A stretch of DNA of 64,000 nucleotides from an uncultured Lachnospiraceae bacterium. Its GTDB lineage: Bacteria; Bacillota; Clostridia; Lachnospirales; Lachnospiraceae. The position numbers and the translations under genes are program-made. The notes beneath the pieces were generated by a model. It did no database searches. It had not been told where the DNA came from and saw nothing but the letters and a program-made list of their open reading frames with translations. Location of the stretch: contig CAJTSH010000016.1 in the NCBI GenBank assembly GCA_910578885.1, positions 1 to 64,000 of the forward strand, read 5' to 3'. Below, piece by piece: positions 41,015 to 50,886 of the stretch (its first letter is position 1; the number at the start of each line of letters is the position of its first letter).

Positions 41015-41773
41015 ATGCGTGACGGCATGTATGAAAGTTTTGCACAGGTCTACGACATGTTCATGGATAATGTTCCCTATGAAGCATGGAAAGAATATAT
41101 TCTGCGCGAACTAAAAAAAGAAAATATAGAATCCGGTCTGATTTTGGACTTGGGATGCGGAACCGGGAGAATGACAAGGCTGCTTGCAAAAGCAGGCTAT
41201 GACATGATCGGGGTGGACGTTTCCGAAGAAATGCTGATGATTGCAAGAGATATTTCGGCTGGGAAAGCGGACGGAATTTTGTATCTGCTTCAGGATATGA
41301 GGGAATTTGAATTGTATGGAACTGTCAGGGCTGTCATAAGTGTCTGCGATTCCATGAATTATATCATGGAGGAAGAGGAATTAAGCCAAGTGTTTTCGTT
41401 GGTCAATAATTATCTCGACCCAGACGGGATTTTTATTTTTGATCTGAATACAGTTTATAAATATGAAGAGCTGCTAAAAGATAATACAATCTGTGAAAAC
41501 AGAGAAGAAGGCAGTTTTATCTGGGAAAATTTCTATGATAAGGAAGAGCGGGTCAATGAATATGATTTGACTCTTTTTATCCGGGAGGAAGGGGAGCTCT
41601 ACCAGAAATATGAAGAGACGCATTTTCAGAGAGCTTATTCCATACAGACGATTCGGGAGCTGATAGAGAAGTCCGGTCTGAAATGGATAGGCGTCTATGA
41701 TGCGGAGCGCGGCGGAGAAGTCCGTGAAGATAGCGAGAGAGTATATTTTGTAGCAAAAGAACAGGAGAAATAA
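41015..41773 (+). CDS. class I SAM-dependent methyltransferase
   Basis: The 252-aa protein has SAM motif ILDLGCGTGRMTRLLAKAGYDMIGVDVSEEMLMIAR (residues about 42-76) and later motifs AVISVCDSMNYI and IFIFDLNT. The substrate is unknown. GGAGGG precedes the ATG. It is followed after one base by hslO, so it is likely in one operon with hslO and nadE. Confidence 0.88.
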   Translation: MRDGMYESFAQVYDMFMDNVPYEAWKEYILRELKKENIESGLILDLGCGTGRMTRLLAKAGYDMIGVDVSEEMLMIARDISAGKADGILYLLQDMREFELYGTVRAVISVCDSMNYIMEEEELSQVFSLVNNYLDPDGIFIFDLNTVYKYEELLKDNTICENREEGSFIWENFYDKEERVNEYDLTLFIREEGELYQKYEETHFQRAYSIQTIRELIEKSGLKWIGVYDAERGGEVREDSERVYFVAKEQEK

Positions 41774-41774
41774 A

Positions 41775-42644
41775 ATGGCAGATTACATGGTGAGAGCAAC
41801 AGCGGCAGACAACCAGATTCGGGCGTTTGCAGTTACTTCAAGAGAAATAGCGGAAGCAGCAAGAGCGGCACATGATACAAGTCCGGTAATTACTGCGGCA
41901 TTGGGAAGGCTGCTTTCCGCAGGAGCTATGATGGGGATTATGATGAAGGGGGAAGAAGATATTCTGACCTTGCAGGTGAAGGGAGAGGGCCCGGCAAAAG
42001 GGCTGACAGTTACCGCAAATTCCAAGGGAATGGTAAAGGGATATCCTGATGAGCCTCAGGTCATCATTCCCGCAAATTTGGCGGGCAAGCTGGATGTGGG
42101 CGGCGCAATTGGCAAAGGCTTTTTAACCGTTATCAAAGACATGGGATTAAAAGAACCCTATGTGGGACAGACTTTATTACAGACCGGTGAGATTGCGGAG
42201 GATCTTACCTATTATTTTGCTGCCAGTGAACAGGTTCCTTCCGCAGTCGGGCTTGGCGTATTGATGAATAAGGATAATACGGTAAAGCAGGCGGGGGGAT
42301 TTATTATCCAACTGATGCCGTTTACCGGCGATGAGATTGTAGAGGCTTTAGAGAAGAAGATTACGGAAATTAAATCCGTCACAGAAATGCTCGATTCAGG
42401 AATGACGCCGGAGCAGATTTTGGAAGAAATCTTAGGAGAATTTGGTCTGGAAATTACGGATACCATAAAAACGGAATTCCACTGCGATTGTTCAAAGGAG
42501 AGAGTGGGAAGAGCGATTGCGACTCTGAGCAAGGCGGATTTGGACGATATGATAGAGGATAACGAACCAATCGAGGTGAAATGTCATTTCTGTAATTCGG
42601 CATATAATTTTAGCGTGGAAGAGTTGAAGGAGTTGAGAGGGTGA
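41775..42644 (+). CDS. hslO: redox-regulated chaperone Hsp33
   Basis: The 289-aa protein holds unfolded proteins when oxidised. The four zinc-binding Cys are in FHCDCSKERV and VKCHFCNSAYNF at the C-terminus. The N-terminal domain has GEGPAKGLTVTANSKGMVKGY. It overlaps nadE by four bases. Confidence 0.95.
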   Translation: MADYMVRATAADNQIRAFAVTSREIAEAARAAHDTSPVITAALGRLLSAGAMMGIMMKGEEDILTLQVKGEGPAKGLTVTANSKGMVKGYPDEPQVIIPANLAGKLDVGGAIGKGFLTVIKDMGLKEPYVGQTLLQTGEIAEDLTYYFAASEQVPSAVGLGVLMNKDNTVKQAGGFIIQLMPFTGDEIVEALEKKITEIKSVTEMLDSGMTPEQILEEILGEFGLEITDTIKTEFHCDCSKERVGRAIATLSKADLDDMIEDNEPIEVKCHFCNSAYNFSVEELKELRG

Positions 42645-44557
42645 AACAAGGATTTGTGAAGGTGGCGGCAGCCACGCCGGAGGCTGTGGTTGCGGATCCG
42701 AAAGAGAACGGAAAAAGAATACAGGAAAAGATAGAAGAGGCGGCGCAGGAGGGAGCGAAACTCATCGTATTGCCGGAGCTTGCCATCAGCAGCTATACCT
42801 GCGGCGACTTGTTCTTTCAGGAGACGCTGTTAGAGGAATCAAAACAGCAGCTCCTTTGGCTTGCAGAGAGGACAAAGCAGGTGGATGCGTTGATTTTTGT
42901 GGGCTTTCCGCTTACCGTAGGGGGAAAGCTGTACAATGCGGCGGCAGCCATCAATCACGGAAAGATTTTGGGGATTGTTCCTAAGACTTATATTCCAAAT
43001 TATAAAGAATTTTATGAAGCGCGTTACTTTGCCGCCGGAATGCAGACGGCGGTATCCGTTGATCTTGGAGCAGGCTATGAAATCCCAATGGGAACGAATC
43101 TGCTTTTTACCTGCCGGGAGATGGAACAGCTCGTGGTTGCGGCAGAAATCTGTGAAGATATCTGGGCGCCCAAGCCTCCAAGTATTTCTCATGCATTGGC
43201 GGGAGCAGATATTATCGTCAACCTTTCGGCAAGCAATGAAGTAACCGGAAAGGACATATACCGGAAGGATTTGGTGACGGGTCAGTCGGCTCGTCTGATC
43301 TGCGGCTATGTCTACGCAAGTGCGGGAGACGGGGAATCCACGCAGGACGTTGTTTTTTCCGCACACAATCTGATTGCAGAAAATGGAGTGCTTCTAAAGG
43401 AAGCCAGACGATTTACGAACGAAACCGTCTATTCGGAGATTGATGTGCAGCGTCTGATAGCAGAGAGGCGGAAGATGAATATTTTCCAAAATGAGCATGA
43501 AGCGTATCAGAGAATACCGTTTTCGCTGCAAGTAGATGAGACGCAGTTGAGCCGTTATGTGGATCCGGCGCCATTCGTTCCTGGCAATAGGGCGGATCGG
43601 GAGAAACGCTGTGAGGAGATTCTTTTTATCCAGTCTATGGGGCTTAAAAAGCGGCTTGCCCATACAAAGTGCCAAAATGCAGTCGTCGGTATTTCCGGGG
43701 GACTGGATTCCACGCTTGCTCTGCTGGTAACTGTGCGGGCATTCGATTTGCTGCAGCTTCCGAGAGAGAACATTACGGCAGTCACCATGCCCGGCTTTGG
43801 AACTACGGACAGAACCTATGAGAATGCGCTGAATCTGGTGAAACATCTGGGAGCAACGCTGAAGGAAGTGGACATTAAGGAAGCGGTGCGGGTGCACTTT
43901 CGGGATATCGGGCAGGAGGAGAGTGTCCATGATGTGACCTACGAGAATGGACAGGCAAGGGAACGTACCCAGATTCTGATGGATATTGCCAATAAGAGCG
44001 GCGGTATGGTAATCGGAACAGGAGATATGTCGGAGCTTGCGCTGGGCTGGGCGACCTATAACGGCGACCATATGTCTATGTATGGGGTAAATGCCTCTGT
44101 GCCAAAGACTCTGGTGCGCCATCTGGTGCGTTACTATGCAGATATCTGTGAAGAGAAAGAACTGTCGGCGGTACTTCTGGATGTGTTGGACACGCCGGTA
44201 AGCCCGGAATTGCTTCCGCCGGAGGATGGAAAGATATCTCAGAAAACAGAAGATATCGTTGGTCCCTACGAACTGCATGACTTTTATTTGTATTATGTTA
44301 TGCGTTTCGGATTTGCGCCTTCCAAGATTTACCGGCTGGCAAAGCTGGCATTTGCAGGGGCGTATAAGGATGATGTGATAAGAAAATGGCTGATAACCTT
44401 CTATCGGCGTTTCTTTTCCCAGCAGTTCAAGCGTTCCTGCCTGCCGGACGGACCTAAGGTGGGAAGCGTGGCTGTATCTCCAAGGGGAGATCTGAGGATG
44501 CCAAGTGATGCGTCTGTGCGTATTTGGATGGAAGAATTGGAAGAAATGTGCGGATGA
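42641..44557 (+). CDS. nadE: glutamine-dependent NAD+ synthetase
   Basis: The 638-aa protein has an N-terminal nitrilase-type glutaminase domain (Glu in LPELAISSYTCGDL, Lys in PKTYIPNYKEFYEAR, Cys in AAEICEDIWAPKPP). The C-terminal NAD synthetase domain has the PP-loop GISGGLDSTLALLV. It converts deamido-NAD to NAD with glutamine as ammonia donor. The GTG start overlaps hslO. A strong terminator follows. Confidence 0.96.
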   Translation: MKQGFVKVAAATPEAVVADPKENGKRIQEKIEEAAQEGAKLIVLPELAISSYTCGDLFFQETLLEESKQQLLWLAERTKQVDALIFVGFPLTVGGKLYNAAAAINHGKILGIVPKTYIPNYKEFYEARYFAAGMQTAVSVDLGAGYEIPMGTNLLFTCREMEQLVVAAEICEDIWAPKPPSISHALAGADIIVNLSASNEVTGKDIYRKDLVTGQSARLICGYVYASAGDGESTQDVVFSAHNLIAENGVLLKEARRFTNETVYSEIDVQRLIAERRKMNIFQNEHEAYQRIPFSLQVDETQLSRYVDPAPFVPGNRADREKRCEEILFIQSMGLKKRLAHTKCQNAVVGISGGLDSTLALLVTVRAFDLLQLPRENITAVTMPGFGTTDRTYENALNLVKHLGATLKEVDIKEAVRVHFRDIGQEESVHDVTYENGQARERTQILMDIANKSGGMVIGTGDMSELALGWATYNGDHMSMYGVNASVPKTLVRHLVRYYADICEEKELSAVLLDVLDTPVSPELLPPEDGKISQKTEDIVGPYELHDFYLYYVMRFGFAPSKIYRLAKLAFAGAYKDDVIRKWLITFYRRFFSQQFKRSCLPDGPKVGSVAVSPRGDLRMPSDASVRIWMEELEEMCG

Positions 44558-44591
44558 GGGCGAAGATACTACTGATTTGCGGTTTTGTAAG

Positions 44592-44620
44592 AGGGCGGAG
44601 CATTCCGCCCTTTCTTTTTT
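44592..44620 (+). terminator. terminator of the hslO-nadE operon
   Basis: AGGGCGGA-GCAT-TCCGCCCT followed by TTCTTTTTT. Confidence 0.9.
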
Positions 44621-44623
44621 GTT

Positions 44624-45310
44624 CTATACATGATGTAACCGTTTCTCGCAAGCCTTCTGTCTGTTGAAAGCAAACCCTCTTCCATAGACAAAGGAATACA
44701 TCAATGCAGCCATGACAAACGCCGTAATCACATCAAAGACGGAATGTTGTTTTAAGAACATAGTCGATAAAATAATGCTTGCCATCAAAACGAAAGAACC
44801 GCCTTTTACCAATTTGTTTGTCTGAAAATTTTTACTGTTGCAGATAGCAAAGTGTACGCCTAAGGAGTTGTACACATGGATGCTTGGAAACAGATTCGTA
44901 GGGGTATCCGCAGCATAAAGCCCCCGTACTAATGCGGTGAAAATATTATTTCTTTCAAAAACCGCCGGTCTTAAGTAGTGTCCGTTGGGATAGAGCGTTG
45001 ACACGGCTAAAAAGACCGTCATTCCGATAAACAGGAAAGCGCATAATTTATAGTAGTCAGATTTGTTCTGGAAAAAGAAGTATAAAACTGCATAAACCAC
45101 ATAAACAAACCATAGCAAATAAGGTACGATGAAATACTCGATAAACGGAATATGATCATCTACCGCCATATGGATCGGATTAAAATGAGTCGTAATGTGT
45201 TTTTCTAAATAACCGAACCACGGAAAATAGATAAACATATAAAGTAAGACCCATGCATGTTTGTATTTTTGAAATAGTTCTTTTGTCGAATTTTTTATTG
45301 TAGTTAACAA
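44624..45310 (-). CDS. PAP2-superfamily membrane phosphatase/transferase
   Basis: The 228-aa protein has about six membrane segments. The PAP2 motif set is partly visible: LFPSIHVYNS (motif 2, SxxH) and HSVFDVITAFVMA (motif 3). A GHYLRP segment holds part of motif 1. Such proteins act on lipid phosphates or transfer head groups. The start codon is TTG at 45310 with GGGG upstream. It is convergent with nadE. Confidence 0.78.
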   Translation of the reverse strand: MLTTIKNSTKELFQKYKHAWVLLYMFIYFPWFGYLEKHITTHFNPIHMAVDDHIPFIEYFIVPYLLWFVYVVYAVLYFFFQNKSDYYKLCAFLFIGMTVFLAVSTLYPNGHYLRPAVFERNNIFTALVRGLYAADTPTNLFPSIHVYNSLGVHFAICNSKNFQTNKLVKGGSFVLMASIILSTMFLKQHSVFDVITAFVMAALMYSFVYGRGFAFNRQKACEKRLHHV

Positions 45311-45503
45311 TCAAATCCCCTGCCTTATTTTTTAAATCAATATTTCTGGTCGGATTATATCACAGCGTTTTTTATGAAACAATGGAAATTTTAAATCTTT
45401 TTTAAAATTATGAATTTCTTAATAATTTAGAAGAAGTTCTCCCATGGATTTGTGCAAAAAACGAGGGAAATTTTTACAATAGTGTTACAATTTCAGGAAG
45501 CGG

Positions 45504-45531
45504 TTGACAAAGAGAAAGGGGCAATTATAAT
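45504..45531 (+). promoter_or_regulatory. promoter of the L,D-transpeptidase gene
   Basis: TTGACA (45504-45509), 16-bp spacer, TATAAT (45526-45531). Confidence 0.8.
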
Positions 45532-45568
45532 GGAAGTGAACTAAAATAATCAAAGAAAGGTTAGGAGT

Positions 45569-47374
45569 ATGAAGAAAAAAGCATTGATTCTGTCAGGCGT
45601 AGTCATCTCGGCGCTGGCAGTGATTTATTTGATATTTTCCTTGTATTTTCTGTCACACTTTGCATTTCGAACTACAGTGAACCATGTAAATGTAACGGGA
45701 AAATCTTCGGCAAAGGTGGAAGAAAAGCTGGCGGAGGAGATGAAGGAATATCAGTTGAATATAACGACAAGAGATGGAAAGACAGAAGTTCTTTTGGGAG
45801 AAAACATAGGCATTGAGCCGGTGTTTGGCGGAGAAATCCAAGAACTGTTGAAAAAACAAAACGGTTTTGCATGGCCCTATTATTTATTGAAAGGGCAGGA
45901 ACTGGAATCCAAAGCGGTAGTACGCTATGACGAGACTGCGTGTGCCAAGGCGCTGGAAGAGTTTGCATTTATGAATCAGGCGGCTTGGGTGAAATCGGAG
46001 GACGCCTATATTTCTGATTACACCAAGGAAGGTTATGAAATTGTAAAAGAAACATATGGGACAGAGATTCATCCTGCCGCATTGAAAGAAGCGGTTTCGG
46101 ATGCTGTTTCAAATTTAACTACAGATCTGAATCTGGAAGAAGCCGGATGTTATGTGGAGCCGGCAGTTACATACGAGGATGAGCAATTGAATAAATCGCT
46201 GGAAACGTTGAATCAATATGTAGGGGTTTCAGTCGTTTATAATGTGGGAGACGAGAAGGAGCGTCTGGACGGTGAAATCATCCACACATGGCTGTCGCTT
46301 GCGGAAGATGGCTCGGTGAAAATTGATGAGGAAGCAATTGCAGAATATGTTAAGGAGCTGGCGAAGAAGTACAACACGGCTTTCCGAAAACGTACATTGG
46401 ATACTTCCTATGGGCAAACCATACAGATTATAGGCGGAGACTACGGTTGGAAAGTAGATAATGAAGCTGAGAAGGAAATGATTATCAAAGATTTGAAGGC
46501 GGGAGAAAAGGTAGAGCGCGAGTTGGAGTATGCACAGACCGCAAACAGTCATGGAGAACACGATTACGGAAATACTTATGTGGAAATCAATCTGACAGCA
46601 CAGCACTTATTCTTCTACAAGGACGGCAAGCTGCTTGTGGAAACGGATTTTGTATCCGGTAATCTGGCAAAGAACCATGCAACGCCGGTAGGAGCCTACG
46701 GTCTCACCTATAAACAAAGAGATGCAACACTCCGGGGACAGGATTACGAATCGGATGTTTCTTATTGGATGCCCTATTGCGGTGATGTAGGAATGCATGA
46801 TGCTACGTGGAGAGGAACCTTTGGCGGAAGCATTTATAAAAGACGAGGTTCTCATGGGTGCGTCAATCTTCCGGCATCTGCGGCAAAGACGATATTTGAA
46901 AACATAGAAGCCGGATATCCGGTGCTGGTCTACGAGCTTCAGGGAACGGAAAGCGCAAAGGGACAGGCGCAGGATGCAGCTTGGGCAGTCGATGATGCGG
47001 TCAAGGCAATCGGAACGGTAACACTGGATTCCGAGGCGGCAATTACTGCGGCGAGAGCCGCTTATGACGCCCTGCCGGAGTCTGCAAAGCCTTATGTGGA
47101 GACATTGGATATGCTTACGGCAGCAGAGGCGGCGTTGGCACAGTTAAAGACCGACGCAGAGAATCAGGCAGCGGCAACACAGGCGCAGGCGGAAGCGGCT
47201 CCTGTTATTGAGAAGATCGCTGCAATCGGAGCGGTGACGGAAGACAGCGGAAAGGCAATCAAGCAGGCGAGAGCCGCTTATGATGCCTTATCGGACGTTG
47301 CAAAAGCATATGTAACGAATTACGCAGACTTAATAAGTGCGGAAGAGGCTTATCAGAGTATGAAAGAATCCTAA
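45569..47374 (+). CDS. L,D-transpeptidase with N-terminal membrane anchor and C-terminal helical repeats
   Basis: The 601-aa protein has an uncleaved signal anchor (residues 7-30), two PG-binding_4-type domains (about 40-330) and a YkuD catalytic domain (about 340-455) with His429 and Cys431 in GSHGCVN. It would form 3-3 cross-links in peptidoglycan outside the membrane. Two ~55-residue helical repeats follow (about 470-530 and 545-600), each with the core ARAAYDALxxxAKxYV and a closing AE segment, of the FIVAR-like type common in surface proteins. AGGAG precedes the ATG. A bidirectional terminator follows. Confidence 0.92.
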   Translation: MKKKALILSGVVISALAVIYLIFSLYFLSHFAFRTTVNHVNVTGKSSAKVEEKLAEEMKEYQLNITTRDGKTEVLLGENIGIEPVFGGEIQELLKKQNGFAWPYYLLKGQELESKAVVRYDETACAKALEEFAFMNQAAWVKSEDAYISDYTKEGYEIVKETYGTEIHPAALKEAVSDAVSNLTTDLNLEEAGCYVEPAVTYEDEQLNKSLETLNQYVGVSVVYNVGDEKERLDGEIIHTWLSLAEDGSVKIDEEAIAEYVKELAKKYNTAFRKRTLDTSYGQTIQIIGGDYGWKVDNEAEKEMIIKDLKAGEKVERELEYAQTANSHGEHDYGNTYVEINLTAQHLFFYKDGKLLVETDFVSGNLAKNHATPVGAYGLTYKQRDATLRGQDYESDVSYWMPYCGDVGMHDATWRGTFGGSIYKRRGSHGCVNLPASAAKTIFENIEAGYPVLVYELQGTESAKGQAQDAAWAVDDAVKAIGTVTLDSEAAITAARAAYDALPESAKPYVETLDMLTAAEAALAQLKTDAENQAAATQAQAEAAPVIEKIAAIGAVTEDSGKAIKQARAAYDALSDVAKAYVTNYADLISAEEAYQSMKES

Positions 47375-47375
47375 A

Positions 47376-47420
47376 GAAACAGGCAATGCCGCGGAAGCGG
47401 CGTTGCCTGTTTCTTTTTTG
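47376..47420. terminator. bidirectional terminator between L,D-transpeptidase and GH42 genes
   Basis: GAAACAGGCAA and TTGCCTGTTTC form an 11-bp stem with inner GCCGC/GCGGC, followed by TTTTTT. Confidence 0.92.
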
Positions 47421-47430
47421 TTACAGATTG

Positions 47431-49434
47431 TTATTCGGTTTCGATAATTGCCACACCCCACGGAGAAAGTGTGAGGCAGTCGTTGATCTGCACCGTTTTT
47501 TCATCCAGCAGAGAAAGTCCCTCCGATTCCTCGTAAGTAACGGTCTGCGCGTCGCTTGAATAGTTGAAATAGTAAGTGATTTTCCGGCCTTCTTCGTTGA
47601 TTCCGCGTTTTACGATGATGGGGAATTGAAGAGCCGTCAATGAAAACCCGCAGCATTCATAAATATGTTTTAGCAGCACATCCATTGTATCGTCATCAAA
47701 GAAGCAGCCAAGATAGAACGCCATGCCTTTTCCGTAAGAGTTTTTGGTAACGGCAGCATAGCTTCCCCAAGCGGGATGACGGTATTTGGCAAGCGGAACA
47801 GCCGTATCCGCAGTCACAAGCTCCATCCATTCCTGAACGGTTGACTCCTTGTGAGAACAATCAAAGCACAGCTCTAGGGATACCTTTTTTGGAATCGTAA
47901 ACTGGTTATAGGAAATGCCAAGGCACTTGTTTAGCAGGTGAGGCTGGCTGTCGGCATAGATTTTCAAATGCTCATCGGAAAACCCGCTGCGGAACGCAAC
48001 GACAAGATGACCGCCGCTTTCTACATAAGAATCCAGCTTCCGCAAAGTATCCTCCGAAGCAGAGTACAAGGAAGGAACGAGTATAAGCTGGTAATCGTCA
48101 AGCGGCATATCTTGTGTATAAATGACGTCATATTCCAGGTTTGCGCGGTAAAGGGCATCGCCGATCCAACGTACAATCCGGTTATAGCTGCTTTCGCCCA
48201 AAGAACCGGTTGGAAAATATTTTAATCCGGTCAGGGATTCGTGATCTAAGAGAAGGGCGATCTGGTTAGTCTTCTTTAAATGTTTGATTTTGTCACCGAT
48301 GCGTTTTAATTCCCCGCCGATTTCCACAGCCTCTAGGTAAGTTGCATTTTCGGAGAAATCATGGGAGAGAACGCCCTTCCAATAGCTCTCAATGGCATTG
48401 TGAATAGAGTGCCAATGCCAGTACATCACGCTGTCCGCGCCGTTTGCAAGATGACTGTAGGCACACAGGCGAAGCTGTCCGGGATAGGGAAGCCAATCAA
48501 TATTTCCCTGTGCCTGAGTTTCTAAAATCAGATAGTTGTCACGTTTTAAGCCGCGGCATATATTTCCGCAGAGTGTGATTTCCGCACCGGTCAAATCATC
48601 CTGAGAGGGATGATAAATATCGCAGCCGGCAATCGACATGCATTTTGCGGCGTCAAATTGATTGGCGTCCGGTTGGAGCCCATAGGAGATTCCGTGCCAT
48701 TCGAAATCGAAGTTATGAGTGATGAATTGGTCGGGACGTTTATATTCCTCAATGATGGAAGCCTGCCAATGGAAGAAATCTGTCACCAGCTTACGCTGGA
48801 ATTTTTCGTATTCAGCGCCAAGACTGCCGTTGATGGTGCCTCGTACATCCGGAAAATCCGCCCAATGATTCACGCGGTTCGACCAGTAATCCAGCCCAAA
48901 AGCGCGGTTAAAATCTTTAATATCAGGATATTGTTCCTTTAAGTAATCAACGAACAGCGCTTGCGCGCGTTCGCCGGCGGTATGGTAGTGATGAGTCTCA
49001 TTGTCAATCTGGTAGCCGATAACATGAGGTTCATCATGCACATGCTGCAGCAGTACCCGGATTATATTTTCGGCATGTTTTCGATAGATTGGGCTTGTAA
49101 TATCCATATTTTGACGGTGTCCATAGATCTCTTGGCCGTCTTGGGTAAGGGCAAGGATGTCTCCTGATTTTTTTGCGAGCCAGGAAGGGATAGCATAGGT
49201 AGGTGTTCCGACTATCACTTGAATGCCATGCTTTTTTGCGGCGGCAAGCATCCGGTCCAGATGGGTGAAATCATAGATGCCTTCCTGCGGTTCTAAGGTA
49301 CTCCATGTAGATTCTGCAATACGGATAAGATTCATGCCTGCTTTTTTCATCATTTCCATATCGTTTTCAATACGGTCATAAGGCATGTATTCATCATAAT
49401 AAGCAGCTCCGAAATAGATGTGATCTGTTTTCAT
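47431..49434 (-). CDS. beta-galactosidase, glycoside hydrolase family 42
   Basis: The 667-aa protein matches GH42: YFGAAYYDEYMPYDRI, acid/base Glu in VIGYQIDNETHHY, nucleophile Glu in LILETQAQGNIDWLPYPGQLR, then the trimerisation and C-terminal beta domains. No signal peptide, so it acts in the cytosol on imported galactosides or beta-1,4-galactan fragments. The gene is divergent from the LacI regulator and has two operator-like sites in its promoter. AAAGGA precedes the ATG. Confidence 0.94.
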   Translation of the reverse strand: MKTDHIYFGAAYYDEYMPYDRIENDMEMMKKAGMNLIRIAESTWSTLEPQEGIYDFTHLDRMLAAAKKHGIQVIVGTPTYAIPSWLAKKSGDILALTQDGQEIYGHRQNMDITSPIYRKHAENIIRVLLQHVHDEPHVIGYQIDNETHHYHTAGERAQALFVDYLKEQYPDIKDFNRAFGLDYWSNRVNHWADFPDVRGTINGSLGAEYEKFQRKLVTDFFHWQASIIEEYKRPDQFITHNFDFEWHGISYGLQPDANQFDAAKCMSIAGCDIYHPSQDDLTGAEITLCGNICRGLKRDNYLILETQAQGNIDWLPYPGQLRLCAYSHLANGADSVMYWHWHSIHNAIESYWKGVLSHDFSENATYLEAVEIGGELKRIGDKIKHLKKTNQIALLLDHESLTGLKYFPTGSLGESSYNRIVRWIGDALYRANLEYDVIYTQDMPLDDYQLILVPSLYSASEDTLRKLDSYVESGGHLVVAFRSGFSDEHLKIYADSQPHLLNKCLGISYNQFTIPKKVSLELCFDCSHKESTVQEWMELVTADTAVPLAKYRHPAWGSYAAVTKNSYGKGMAFYLGCFFDDDTMDVLLKHIYECCGFSLTALQFPIIVKRGINEEGRKITYYFNYSSDAQTVTYEESEGLSLLDEKTVQINDCLTLSPWGVAIIETE

Positions 49435-49505
49435 ATATTGTGTCCTTTCTTGTAGAGAAAAGTATTGACGAAAGCTATAATTATTGGTAAATTAAAACTA
49501 GGGTT

Positions 49506-49517
49506 AACCGATTGCGC
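49506..49517. promoter_or_regulatory. LacI-type operator site A (GH42 promoter)
   Basis: AACCGATTGCGC. The identical 12-mer occurs at 50887-50898. Relative to the leftward GH42 promoter it covers the transcription start region. Confidence 0.7.
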
Positions 49518-49521
49518 TTGT

Positions 49522-49550
49522 ATTATAACATGCGCAACGGAAAGTGTAAA
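49522..49550 (-). promoter_or_regulatory. promoter of the GH42 gene
   Basis: On the minus strand TTTACA (49550-49545), 17-bp spacer, TATAAT (49527-49522). A second operator-like site TGCGCAACGG (49531-49540) lies in the spacer, in the opposite orientation to site A. Confidence 0.75.
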
Positions 49551-49635
49551 TATACGAGTAATATGATGCCGAAAAGATAGCTTGGGGAAGGGAATTGCAG
49601 TTCTGTATTTGGGAAAAGAGCTGTAAAGGTTTTTT

Positions 49636-50631
49636 ATGGATAAGAACATAACGATTGCGGATATAGCGGAGGCGCTTGGAGTATCGAAGACAACCGTATC
49701 CAGAGCTATATCTGGTAAGGGTAGAATTGGAAATGCCACAAGAGAAAAAGTAATGGAGTACATAGCGCTGCATGATTACAAGCCAAATGTAATTGCACAG
49801 GGGCTAGCAAAGTCTAAGACTTATAATATAGGCGTTGTCATGCCGAAGGATTACTGTCTGATGGACATGCCGTTTTTCTTGAACTGTCTGGCAGGACTGC
49901 ATGAGATAGCGGATTCTGCAGGCTATGATATTGTGCTTACAATCTGTGACAATGTGGATATGACGCACTTGGAGCGAATCGTATCAAACCGAAAGGTCGA
50001 CGGAATTATCCTGATGCGGACTTTTCTGGAGGATAAGTCAATCATGCTTTTGCAGGAGAAGGGGATACCGTTTGTTACTGTCGGAAGCTCCTGCTATGAA
50101 CATGTTGTGCAGGTGGATCACAACAATGAGGAGGGATGCAAGGAACTGACTTCCATTCTCCTGTTAAAGCAGTTAAAACGCATTGCGTTGATTGCCGGCA
50201 ATGAGGGCTATATGGTAACGCAGAACCGTCTGAGAGGATTCTTGGAAGCATTTGAAGATATGAGAGTGCCGGTCTTCCGGGAATTGATTTACGTGAACCA
50301 AGAGAACACGGTTATGATAGAGAGTGTAGTGGACGAGATATTGAAAAAGGACGTAGATTGTATTGTCTGTATGGACGACAGTATTTGCAGCAGCGTCTTA
50401 AATAAGCTGAAAAAGGAAGGAGTTTCTGTACCGGCTCAAATAAAAGTGGCGTCCTTTTTTGACAGTATGATATTGGAAAACCACACGCCGTCAATTACTT
50501 CACTTTCCTATGACGTAAAGGAGCTTGGGATGGTAACCTGTCGGACGCTGATAGATATTATAGAAGAAAAAGAGGTTGCTGAGGTCACTTTGCTGGGGTA
50601 TGAGGTGGTTCTAAAAGAATCCACAAAATAG
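49636..50631 (+). CDS. LacI-family transcriptional repressor
   Basis: The 331-aa protein has an N-terminal helix-turn-helix (ITIADIAEALGVSKTTVSRAISG, residues 5-27), hinge (YKPNVIAQGLAKSKTYNIGVV) and periplasmic-binding-type sensor domain. It probably senses galactose or a galacto-oligosaccharide. AAAGG precedes the ATG by six bases. It is placed between the GH42 and importer genes, and shared 12-bp motifs at both promoters suggest it represses both. Confidence 0.93.
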   Translation: MDKNITIADIAEALGVSKTTVSRAISGKGRIGNATREKVMEYIALHDYKPNVIAQGLAKSKTYNIGVVMPKDYCLMDMPFFLNCLAGLHEIADSAGYDIVLTICDNVDMTHLERIVSNRKVDGIILMRTFLEDKSIMLLQEKGIPFVTVGSSCYEHVVQVDHNNEEGCKELTSILLLKQLKRIALIAGNEGYMVTQNRLRGFLEAFEDMRVPVFRELIYVNQENTVMIESVVDEILKKDVDCIVCMDDSICSSVLNKLKKEGVSVPAQIKVASFFDSMILENHTPSITSLSYDVKELGMVTCRTLIDIIEEKEVAEVTLLGYEVVLKESTK

Positions 50632-50844
50632 AAAAGAGAATAAAAGATACGAAAAATGGAGAAAACAATATTGCTTTCTCCATTTTTTTGCCCTTCTAAG
50701 AGTTGGGATTCCGGAAAACCTTGAAAAACAATGGTTTATCGGTTGCGTTTGGGTGGTTTTGTGTCGAACTAGCACAGAAAGTGGAAAAAATCAATTGTAT
50801 ATTTTTTACAAAAAATAGAATGATTATATAGAGAATATTACACG
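50632..50844. other. intergenic region before the importer promoter
   Basis: No gene is seen. A terminator hairpin for the LacI gene is at 50654-50689 (AAATGGAGAAA/TTTCTCCATTT plus T tract). A degenerate operator-like site ATCGGTTGCGTTTG is at 50738-50751, about 100 bp upstream of the promoter, where it could support looping. Confidence 0.65.
50654..50689 (+). terminator. terminator of the LacI gene
   Basis: AAATGGAGAAA and TTTCTCCATTT, 11-bp stem, followed by a T tract. Confidence 0.88.
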
Positions 50845-50873
50845 TTGACAACAAAGGGTTCGATTGGTATACT
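50845..50873 (+). promoter_or_regulatory. promoter of the galactoside importer operon
   Basis: TTGACA (50845-50850), 17-bp spacer, TATACT (50868-50873). Confidence 0.85.
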
Positions 50874-50886
50874 CAAAACATAGAAC

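Noticed and set aside
43394..44278. 294-aa antisense ORF within nadE
   Set aside because: It is a shadow of the strongly supported nadE reading frame, with His/Gln/Arg-rich composition typical of antisense frames.
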